DNA from: Acidobacteriota bacterium | GTDB lineage: Bacteria; Acidobacteriota; Terriglobia; Terriglobales; Acidobacteriaceae | Assembly: GCA_021841795.1 (NCBI GenBank) | Contig: JAKCDN010000148.1 | Coordinates: 1 to 7,477, forward strand | Reading direction: 5' to 3' | DNA: 7,477 bases | Shown: in pieces, positions 1 through 5,814 of the stretch | Numbering within the stretch: the stretch's first letter is position 1 | Layout: each line of letters starts with the position of its first letter | Program-made: the position numbers and the translations under genes | Notes under the pieces: model-generated | Seen by the model: the letters and a program-made list of their open reading frames with translations, nothing else | Told to the model about the DNA's origin: nothing | Databases searched by the model: none

Positions 1-1389
1 GCGCAGGTCGTCGGCAACGGCACGGTACTCCTTGCGTCCGGCAAGGTTTACCAGCTCGTGCGGATCGTTGCGCTGATCGTAGAGTTGGTACTCATGATAA
101 TTGGTGCTGGAGGGTTTGTCGCGGGCGCCGGTTGGATCGGCGATGCAATAGGTCCAGTCGCGGGTGCGGATGGCGCGGCCGGTCATGGATTCGCTGATCT
201 GCACGAACTGGCGGCCGGGCCAGTCGGCGCGGGCCTGGGCGTCGTGCACGATGGGAAGGAAGCTATGGCCCTGCATGGAGGCCGGAACCTGGACGCCGGC
301 GGCGTCGAGCAGGGTGGGGGCAATGTCCACGATGCCGACGAGCTCCTGAATCTGGCGGGCGGTTTCAAAGCCCGGCCCATGGATGAGGAGCGGCACGCGC
401 AGGCTGCTGTTGTGGGTGCTGCGCTTGTACTCCTGATTGCGGGTCATGAAGTGACATCCGTGGTCGCTCATGAAGACAAAGATGGTGTTTTCGCCGAGGC
501 CCTCTTCGTCGAGGATTTTGCGCACGCGGCCAACGGAGGCATCGATGCTTTCGCAGGCGCCGTAGTAGTCGGGCAACTGCTTGTGCCAGTCGCCGGGAAA
601 GCTGCGCAGATCGACAGGCACAAAGGCGTCAATGAAGCGCTCGGCCGAGCCGTTGGGGCCGACCATGCGGCCGAGATCGTTCTGCTGATGTGGCTCAAGC
701 TGAGAGACCATGAGCAGGAAGGGCGCGTCGTGTTTTTGCCGCAGGAACCTTTCCACGCGATCGGTGATGAAGTCCACGCGGTACTGGTCCTTATAGGTGA
801 TGGGATTGCCATCGCGGTCCCAGATGGTTCCGTAGTAGGGATGGGTGGTGTGCTCGAGCTCGTTGGCCGCCTCCCAGAAATCGAGGAAGCCGCCGCGATG
901 CTCGGGACTGACCGGACCCGGACCGCCGCCGGGAGACTGCGCGCCCGGCCCCAGATGCCATTTGCCGATGTAGTTTGCGGTGTAACCGGCCTGGCGCAAC
1001 TCGGTTGCGAGAGTGGGCAGATCCTGACGGAGGCCAAGACCGTTGCGCCAGACGCCTGTGCCGGTGGCAAAGCGGCCGGTGACGAGGACGGAGCGGGAGG
1101 GCGCGCAGACCGGCTGATTGGTGACGGCGTGGTTGAAGTTGGTGCCGGCCTGGGCCAGGACATCGAGATTTGGAGTCTGCGTGGAGCTGTTGAGACCGTT
1201 GGCGCCGACAAAGTCCCAGCGGAACTGATCGGAGTGATAGATGACGATGTTGGGCCGGTTTTTGCCGGCCGCCTGGGATTGATTTTCGCCGGACCGGGGC
1301 GCGGCATGGGCGATGGAGGCGGCAACGCCGGCCTGCGCCGCAGCGGCCGCGGTGCCGAGAAGAAAGTTACGCCGATTGACTGTGCTCAT
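1..1389 (-). CDS. Tat-exported Cys-type sulfatase, C-terminus cut by window edge
   Basis: Sulfatase of the alkaline-phosphatase-like superfamily, which hydrolyses sulfate esters; substrate unknown. The frame stays open from the ATG at 1389 to base 1, giving 463 residues. Most family members are about 450-550 residues, so probably only a short tail is missing. The N-terminus NRRNFLLGT (residues 5-13) followed by an Ala-rich stretch is a twin-arginine signal, which fixes this start although the ribosome binding site is weak. Landmarks: RPNIVIYHSDQFRWD (45-59), with D54-Q55 at the N-terminal metal-ligand positions as in the 'DQ' sulfatases and phosphonate monoester hydrolases; CAPSR (95-99), the motif whose Cys95 is converted to formylglycine; GKWHLG (142-147); EPH (232-234); and SDHG (308-311), with D309-H310 as metal ligands. 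All expected catalytic residues are present, so it should be active. It lies 133 bp downstream of a second sulfatase on the same strand. Confident on family, not on substrate. Confidence 0.94.
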   Translation of the reverse strand, partial: MSTVNRRNFLLGTAAAAAQAGVAASIAHAAPRSGENQSQAAGKNRPNIVIYHSDQFRWDFVGANGLNSSTQTPNLDVLAQAGTNFNHAVTNQPVCAPSRSVLVTGRFATGTGVWRNGLGLRQDLPTLATELRQAGYTANYIGKWHLGPGAQSPGGGPGPVSPEHRGGFLDFWEAANELEHTTHPYYGTIWDRDGNPITYKDQYRVDFITDRVERFLRQKHDAPFLLMVSQLEPHQQNDLGRMVGPNGSAERFIDAFVPVDLRSFPGDWHKQLPDYYGACESIDASVGRVRKILDEEGLGENTIFVFMSDHGCHFMTRNQEYKRSTHNSSLRVPLLIHGPGFETARQIQELVGIVDIAPTLLDAAGVQVPASMQGHSFLPIVHDAQARADWPGRQFVQISESMTGRAIRTRDWTYCIADPTGARDKPSSTNYHEYQLYDQRNDPHELVNLAGRKEYRAVADDLR

Positions 1390-1411
1390 TGCGGGATTCT
1401 CATTTTCTGCC

Positions 1412-1432
1412 CTGCCGGCCTGAGGCCAGCAG
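1412..1432 (-). other. Hairpin in the gap between the two sulfatase genes
   Basis: CTGC-C-GGCC, loop TGA, GGCC-A-GCAG: eight base pairs with one internal mismatch, 22 bp upstream of the start of the downstream sulfatase. There is no T-run after it in either direction, so a classical intrinsic terminator is unlikely. It could shape mRNA processing or limit translation of the second gene. The rest of the 133-bp gap shows only two copies of the palindrome TCCGGA (1462-1467 and 1481-1486). Confidence 0.4.
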
Positions 1433-1522
1433 CCGATGTGTTTTGGAAAGGGTGGTGGCGCTCCGGATTTGGAGACGAAGTCCGGAACGCTGCGTGAGGG
1501 CGCAAAACTCTGCCCCAATGCT

Positions 1523-3016
1523 TCAGATGCGCTCTGCCTGGGGCAAGGCCACGCTCATGGCGTCGAGCCGCGCCTGAAGCCGTTGCTGCAGATCGGCATG
1601 AGCGGGGACGCCGTAGATGTTCCGGGTTTCACCGGGGTCGGCGACGAGATCGTACATCTCGTATTCGTGGGGCTCGAGCGTGTACTCGATGAGCTTGTAG
1701 CGCTCGGTGCGGATGCCGCGGCAGGGGGGCACGCCTTCGGGGTTGGGCCATTCAAAGTACTCGTAGAACCACTCCCTGCGGAAGCCCGGATCGGGTGCGT
1801 GGGCGAGAGGCAGGATGCTTTTGCCCTGCATGGCCTTGGGGACGGGCAAGCCGGCGAGATCGAGGAAGGTGGGCGCGAGGTCGATGTCGAGGACCATCTC
1901 CTGGCGGAGGGTTCCGGCAGGGACACGGCGGGGATAGCGGATCATGAGGGGCACGCGAATGGAGGGCTCGTGCATCAGGCGCTTGTCAAAGAGGCGCCAC
2001 TCGCCGAGGAAGAAGCCGTGATCGGAGCATTGCACGATGGCGGTGTCGTCGAGGATGTTTTTCTTTTCGAGGTAATCGAAGATGCGGCCGATGTTCTGAT
2101 CAACGGCCACGAGGCCGGAATAGTAATCCTTCATGACGCCTTCAAGAGAGGCGGCGGCGGGATGCGAGGGGGTGGTGCCGATCTTGTTGGTGGCGTTGAT
2201 GAAGCCGCTGGGCTTGCCGGGATAGCCCTTGAGGTCGTCGTCGAAGGTGGCGGGCTTGGGGGTGAGGGTTCCGCGATAGAGATCGAGAAGACGGCGGGGG
2301 CGGAAGAAGGGCTCATGGGGAGCGACGAACCAGACCAGGAGGCAGAAGGGCTTGTCGCCGCGATCCTCGTCGAGCCAGGACAGGGCGCGATCGACGGTAA
2401 GGTCGTCGGGATACATGTCGCGGTACTGAACCTCGGGCCCGATCCTGCCTTTGCGTCCCTCCTTGAAGAAGGGGTTGGCGTAGTTGTTGGCGGGGCTGTT
2501 GTGCCCGAAGTAGTAGTCCCAGTAGCGCTCTTCCACGCCGTTCTGGATGTGCACTTTTCCGGTAATGGCCACCTCGTATCCGGCCTGGTGGAGAAGATCG
2601 GTAAAGAGAGGGATGTCGGCGGGCAGGGGCCGGTCCATGTGCTCGTTGGAGAGCGCGCCGGTGGAGCGCGAATACATGCCGGTGAGGACCACGGCACGCG
2701 CGGGGGCGCAGAGAGCGTTGGTGCAGAATGCGTTTTCAAAACGGACGCCTTCGCGGCCGATGCGGTCGTGATTGGGGGTCTTGAGGATGGGATTGCCGGC
2801 GATGGAGAGCGCGTCGGCACGCTGGCCTTCGCCGAGGAAGAAGATCAGGTTGGGCCGCCGGGACGGCTTTTGGGCATTCAGTGCGGCGGGCAGCACCGAG
2901 GAGGCCAGCAGGCCGCCGGCCATGGCCATGGAACCCTCGAGCACATCGCGCCGCGTCACACCGGATGGGCTGGAAGAGTTCGAGGCAGATGCAGAGGTCT
3001 GAGTTGAATCCGGCAT
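1523..3016 (-). CDS. Tat-exported sulfatase with altered N-terminal metal-binding motif
   Basis: Complete 497-residue sulfatase. The frame stays open upstream to 3235. I chose the ATG at 3016 because AGAAGGAAA lies just upstream with AAGGA 8 nt from the start, and because it puts a twin-arginine signal, TRRDVLEG (residues 21-28) plus a hydrophobic Ala/Leu segment ending near 48, close to the N-terminus. Landmarks: RPNLIFFLGEGQRAD (54-68), CAPAR (103-107) with Cys103 as the predicted formylglycine, GKVH (153-156), APHEPF (232-237), SDHGFFLGEW (331-340), FDKRLMHEPSIRVPL (343-357) and RGIRTERYKLI (433-443). The last two resemble glycan sulfatases of the S1 family. Oddities: most relatives have DD or DQ where this has E63-G64, and Trp of GKWH is Val. 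The K154, H156, D332, H333 and K345 positions are kept, so activity is likely but unproven. It probably leads a two-gene sulfatase unit and is divergent from pncB. Substrate unknown. Confidence 0.94.
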   Translation of the reverse strand: MPDSTQTSASASNSSSPSGVTRRDVLEGSMAMAGGLLASSVLPAALNAQKPSRRPNLIFFLGEGQRADALSIAGNPILKTPNHDRIGREGVRFENAFCTNALCAPARAVVLTGMYSRSTGALSNEHMDRPLPADIPLFTDLLHQAGYEVAITGKVHIQNGVEERYWDYYFGHNSPANNYANPFFKEGRKGRIGPEVQYRDMYPDDLTVDRALSWLDEDRGDKPFCLLVWFVAPHEPFFRPRRLLDLYRGTLTPKPATFDDDLKGYPGKPSGFINATNKIGTTPSHPAAASLEGVMKDYYSGLVAVDQNIGRIFDYLEKKNILDDTAIVQCSDHGFFLGEWRLFDKRLMHEPSIRVPLMIRYPRRVPAGTLRQEMVLDIDLAPTFLDLAGLPVPKAMQGKSILPLAHAPDPGFRREWFYEYFEWPNPEGVPPCRGIRTERYKLIEYTLEPHEYEMYDLVADPGETRNIYGVPAHADLQQRLQARLDAMSVALPQAERI

Positions 3017-3022
3017 GGAAGA

Positions 3023-3031
3023 TTTCCTTCT
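3023..3031 (-). promoter_or_regulatory. Ribosome binding site of the upstream sulfatase
   Basis: On the minus strand this reads AGAAGGAAA, with AAGGA ending 8 nt before the ATG at 3016. It decides the start: the open frame extends a further 73 codons upstream without a comparable site, and that extension would bury the twin-arginine signal. Confidence 0.8.
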
Positions 3032-3067
3032 GAGCTGAAGTGAAGAACAGGTGGCGCGCGGGATATA

Positions 3068-3103
3068 CCGGTGCATGGCCGCCAAGGCGGAAGTATACAC
3101 CGG
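3068..3103. repeat. Nested inverted repeat upstream of the sulfatase genes
   Basis: Outer arms CCGGTG (3068-3073) and CACCGG (3098-3103) enclose inner arms CCGCC (3079-3083) and GGCGG (3086-3090). It lies 52-87 bp upstream of the sulfatase start and contains the best -10 box of this region (3092-3097). The place and symmetry fit an operator or a 5' leader structure, but high GC content makes short dyads common, so function is inference. Confidence 0.4.
3092..3097 (-). promoter_or_regulatory. Candidate -10 box for the sulfatase unit
   Basis: Minus strand TATACT, one mismatch from the consensus TATAAT, about 76 bp upstream of the start codon at 3016. No good -35 box is present at 17 bp; TTGTCC lies only 14 bp upstream. 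That suggests a weak, activator-dependent or alternative-sigma promoter, or a chance match. Confidence 0.4.
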
Positions 3104-3139
3104 CCAACAATGGACAAGCCCGGCAGGGTTTCGAAGGAT

Positions 3140-3185
3140 AGACCGGAGCAGCGGCAGGGCCGGGATGATGAGACCGGAGCTGCGG
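3140..3185. repeat. Pair of 15-bp direct repeats in the divergent intergenic region
   Basis: AGACCGGAGCAGCGG (3140-3154) and AGACCGGAGCTGCGG (3171-3185) match at 14 of 15 positions and are spaced 31 bp start to start, close to three turns of DNA. They lie between the divergent sulfatase and pncB starts. A second exact repeat, GGGCCGGGATG, occurs at 3157-3167 and 3238-3248. Such phased repeats can be binding sites for a regulator, but this is not shown. Confidence 0.4.
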
Positions 3186-3264
3186 AACGGCCGGTGAACG
3201 GCGGAGGCGCCGCACGGGCCCGGGACGCCGGCCACGCGGGCCGGGATGCGCGAACAAGGGACTG

Positions 3265-3270
3265 TACACT
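3265..3270 (+). promoter_or_regulatory. Candidate -10 box for pncB
   Basis: TACACT, two mismatches from consensus, with no recognisable -35 box. Transcription from it would begin near 3277, almost at the GTG at 3280. So either pncB is translated nearly leaderless from the GTG, or the true start is the ATG at 3325 with a leader of about 48 nt. Weak evidence. Confidence 0.25.
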
Positions 3271-3279
3271 GGCAATATT

Positions 3280-4665
3280 GTGATTATCGACCTGGCGAGG
3301 CGCGCGCACGATCACAACTGGGAGATGGATCCCATCACGCGCTCCCTGCTCGACACCGATTTCTACAAGCTGCTGATGCTGCAGTTCATCTGGAAGCATT
3401 TTCCGCGCACGCGCGCGACCTTCACGCTGATCAACCGCACGGCTTCAGCGCGGCTGGGCGAGATGGTGGGACTGCCGCAACTGCGCGAGCAACTGGAAGC
3501 GACGCGGCGACTGCGCTTTCGCAAATCGGAGCTGGTGTGGCTGGCGGGCAATACGTTTTTCGGGCGGCGCAACATCTTCGAGCCGGCGTTTCTGGACTGG
3601 CTGGAGCATGATTTCCGACTCTCCGATTATGAGCTGGGCGTGCGGGACGGGCAGCTTCAGCTTCGCTTCGAAGGGCTGTGGTCGGGGACGACGATGTGGG
3701 AGATCTACGCGCTGGCGCAGATCGGCGAACTGAAGACGCGGGCGGCGCTGAAAGACCTGAGCGAACTGGAGCTGGACATTCTGTATGCGCGGGCCAAGAC
3801 GCGGCTATGGGAGAAGATGGAGCGGCTGCGAGGGGTTCCGGACCTGAGCATCAGCGACTTCGGCACGCGACGCCGGCACAGCTTCCTTTGGCACGAGTAC
3901 GTGGTGCACGCGATGCGCGACACGATCGGCGAGGGATTTTCAGGAACCTCGAATGCATTCCTGGCCTACAAGCACGATCTTGAGGCCATCGGCACCAACG
4001 GCCACGAGCTGCCGATGGCGATGGCGGCGATGGCGCGGAACGACGAGGAGCTGCGCACGGCGCAGTACCGGCTGCTGGAGCTGTGGCAGCAGAGCTACCA
4101 GGGCGGGCTGCTGATCCTGCTGCCGGATACGTTCGGGACCACACAGTTTTTGCGCGATGCGCCGGACTGGGTGGCCAACTGGACGGGACAGCGCATCGAC
4201 AGCAAGGACGCGTACGTGGCGGGCGACGAGTACATCGCATGGCTGGAGCGGCACAACAGCGACCCGCGGCAGAAGCGCCTGATCGCGAGCGACGCGCTGG
4301 ACGTGGAACAGATTCTGGGGCTGCACGCCTACTTTGCGGGCACGCCGCGCAACGGGGCTACGCCGGACGACTTCCGCTCGGCGGCGGATTTCCAGGATGC
4401 GCAGCGCTGGTCCGCGGAGCGGCGGGTGCGCTTCAGCGCGGGCTGGGGCACGCTGCTGACGAACGACTTCCGCAACTGCAATCCGCAGGGCGGCGACAGC
4501 TTCAACCCTGTGGGGCTGGTGTGCAAGCTGACGGATGTAGACGGGCACCCGGCGGTGAAGCTCTCAGACAACGAGTCAAAGGCGCTGGGCGAGCGCAAAG
4601 AGGTCGAGCGCTACCGGCGGATCTTTGGCGCCGCGGGCGTGGCCGATCTGCCGGTGCTGACCTGA
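3280..4665 (+). CDS. pncB: Nicotinate phosphoribosyltransferase
   Basis: Cytoplasmic enzyme of NAD salvage (Preiss-Handler pathway, EC 6.3.4.21) that makes nicotinate mononucleotide from nicotinate and PRPP with ATP hydrolysis. At 461 residues from the GTG it is longer than E. coli PncB (about 400). Recognisable blocks: SLLDTDFYKLLMLQ (22-35), DFGTRRRHSF (193-202), GTSNAFLA (222-229), GTNGHELP (238-245), SDALDVEQI (337-345), WGTLLTNDF (389-397) and VKLSDN (426-431). His242 of GTNGHELP aligns with the autophosphorylated histidine of the AHEW block in the E. coli enzyme. RIDSKD (305-310) stands where E. coli has RHDSGD; variation there is seen in longer PncB forms. Start uncertain: GTG 3280 has no clear ribosome binding site, and an in-frame ATG at 3325 (residue 16) also precedes the first conserved block. 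The nuclease-like gene follows 34 bp downstream. Function is secure. Confidence 0.95.
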   Translation: MIIDLARRAHDHNWEMDPITRSLLDTDFYKLLMLQFIWKHFPRTRATFTLINRTASARLGEMVGLPQLREQLEATRRLRFRKSELVWLAGNTFFGRRNIFEPAFLDWLEHDFRLSDYELGVRDGQLQLRFEGLWSGTTMWEIYALAQIGELKTRAALKDLSELELDILYARAKTRLWEKMERLRGVPDLSISDFGTRRRHSFLWHEYVVHAMRDTIGEGFSGTSNAFLAYKHDLEAIGTNGHELPMAMAAMARNDEELRTAQYRLLELWQQSYQGGLLILLPDTFGTTQFLRDAPDWVANWTGQRIDSKDAYVAGDEYIAWLERHNSDPRQKRLIASDALDVEQILGLHAYFAGTPRNGATPDDFRSAADFQDAQRWSAERRVRFSAGWGTLLTNDFRNCNPQGGDSFNPVGLVCKLTDVDGHPAVKLSDNESKALGERKEVERYRRIFGAAGVADLPVLT

Positions 4666-4686
4666 GCCGGCGGCTCAGGTTACCGG
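4651..4686 (+). other. Strong hairpin over the pncB stop codon
   Basis: A perfect 9-bp stem, ACCTGAGCC (4660-4668) and GGCTCAGGT (4672-4680), with loop GGC. An outer 5-bp stem, CCGGT (4651-4655) and ACCGG (4682-4686), is separated from it by a small internal loop. The pncB TGA (4663-4665) is inside the stem, and the next gene starts 13 bp after the outer arm. There is no T-run, so it is not a textbook terminator. It could cause partial termination, protect the upstream mRNA, or mask the downstream ribosome binding site, because GGAAG overlaps the outer arm. Confidence 0.6.
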
Positions 4687-4699
4687 AAGCCTGCCGGGG

Positions 4700-5728
4700 A
4701 TGATCTCCACAACCAGCCATTACGCGAATCGGCTACGCCAGGAACTGACGGTGCGCAATCGCGCCTACGCGCGGGGCCGCGCGCATGTGGAGAGCTACGG
4801 CAGCACGCCGGTGATTGTGTACGAGCCGGAGGAGAGCCGGCACGGGAACTTTTTCGACGCGGCCTACGCGGCGATCGCGGAGAGGCCGGATTGGCTGCGC
4901 CGCTTCGAGAAGGTGCATGCGCAGGCGGCGCGGTCGCTGCCGAGGCCGGAGATGGACGCGAGGCGGCGCTGGCGCGAGCTGGACTCTTCAATGAGCTCGG
5001 ATGCCCTGCTGATGAATGTCTTCTGCACGCCGGGCGTGGCGGAATCGGCGGCGGTGCGGGGACTGCTGGGCGTGGATGAGCGCGCGGAACCGGAGTTTGG
5101 ATGGAAGGCTCGGGTTCCGCTGGCCGGCGGACGCGCGAGAGCCGACCGCACCGAGGTGGATATGCGCCTGGGCTCGCTGCTGGTAGAGGCGAAGCTGACG
5201 GAGACGGATTTTCAGTCGCGCTCCGCGGCAGCGGTGGAGGCGTACCGGGACTTTGACGAGGTTTTTGAGGCCGAGCGGCTGCCGAGGGCGGAGATTGCGG
5301 TATCGCGATGGCTGCGGTCGAGCGAGTTTCCGGAGAATGCCTCGCAGGCGCAGGAGAGCGAGGTCGCAGACCCCGGGCTTTTCGCGGCTATCGATGCGAG
5401 ATTTCGGCCGCGGGGCGAGGAGGGATACGCAGGCTATCAACTGATCCGGAACGTGCTGGCAGCGCGGGCGACGGACAGCAGCTTCTGCGTGCTCCACGAT
5501 GCGCGGCGTCCGGATTTGCGCGAGGCGTGGTTTGCGGTGATGGCCGCGGTAAAGGACGCCGCACTGCGGGTGCGGTTGAAGACGCTGACATGGCAGGAAC
5601 TGGCCGCGGCGCTTCCCGATGCGCTCAAAGAGTTTCTCGAGGTGAAGTACGGCATTGTGCCGCCGGGAAAGACGGCCGCGGCGGTTGAAGATCCGGAAGC
5701 GGGCCAGGCGGTATCACCGGCTCCGTGA
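4700..5728 (+). CDS. Putative PD-(D/E)xK nuclease-like protein
   Basis: 342 residues, no signal peptide or membrane segment, so probably cytoplasmic. The middle carries a PD-(D/E)xK signature: RTEVDMRLGSLLVEAKLTE (150-168), with D154 on one strand and E163-A164-K165 on the next, matching the D...ExK metal site of restriction-like nucleases. Other apparently conserved blocks are LLMNVFCTPG (103-112), GYQLIRNVLAA (245-255) and LTWQELAAALPDALKEFLEV (296-315), followed by KYGI. From memory this resembles proteins annotated as PGN_0703-family putative restriction endonucleases; I could not check this. The last 20 or so residues are Pro/Ala-rich and probably disordered. The ATG at 4700 has GGAAG about 10 nt upstream, a modest ribosome binding site. 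It probably shares a transcript with pncB, with a hairpin in the 34-bp gap. No methyltransferase, helicase or specificity gene is next to it, so a classical restriction system is not supported. It could equally be a housekeeping nuclease or an inactive fold. Confidence 0.8.
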   Translation: MISTTSHYANRLRQELTVRNRAYARGRAHVESYGSTPVIVYEPEESRHGNFFDAAYAAIAERPDWLRRFEKVHAQAARSLPRPEMDARRRWRELDSSMSSDALLMNVFCTPGVAESAAVRGLLGVDERAEPEFGWKARVPLAGGRARADRTEVDMRLGSLLVEAKLTETDFQSRSAAAVEAYRDFDEVFEAERLPRAEIAVSRWLRSSEFPENASQAQESEVADPGLFAAIDARFRPRGEEGYAGYQLIRNVLAARATDSSFCVLHDARRPDLREAWFAVMAAVKDAALRVRLKTLTWQELAAALPDALKEFLEVKYGIVPPGKTAAAVEDPEAGQAVSPAP

Positions 5729-5729
5729 T

Positions 5730-5780
5730 ACTTTCAGTGCGGCTACCGCGGCCTCGCTGCCGGGAGCGGTTGCGGAAAGT
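5730..5780. terminator. Possible bidirectional hairpin between convergent genes
   Basis: Outer arms ACTTTC (5730-5735) and GAAAGT (5775-5780) enclose a second stem, ACCGC (5745-5749) and GCGGT (5766-5770). It fills most of the 86-bp gap between the stop at 5728 and the stop of the opposing gene at 5815, where a shared terminator is expected. There is no T-run on either strand and the arms are not contiguous, so this is a weak call. Confidence 0.3.
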
Positions 5781-5814
5781 GCGGCGCACGCGATCGAGAC
5801 CGGCGGCGAATGGG

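Noticed and set aside
1462..1486. Two TCCGGA palindromes as a stem
   Set aside because: A six-base palindrome occurring twice within 25 bp is expected by chance in GC-rich DNA, and the loop adds no support.
58..1497. 479-codon open frame on the plus strand
   Set aside because: It lies antisense to the first sulfatase, whose motifs are unmistakable. Its translation is Gly/Ala/Val/Asp-rich without recognisable domains, as expected from GC-rich antisense codons.
1436..3007. 523-codon open frame on the plus strand
   Set aside because: It is antisense to the second sulfatase and also overlaps the frame at 58-1497. The composition is low-complexity Gly/Val/Glu, with no motif and no promoter.
3017..3235. 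73-codon N-terminal extension of the upstream sulfatase
   Set aside because: It would bury the twin-arginine signal and ignore the good ribosome binding site before 3016. Its residues look like translated intergenic DNA.
3280..5728. pncB plus nuclease as an anti-phage NAD-based defence system
   Set aside because: PncB has every feature of the housekeeping enzyme, and no NADase, sensor, methyltransferase or mobile-element gene is nearby. The nuclease finding is kept, but a defence label is not supported.
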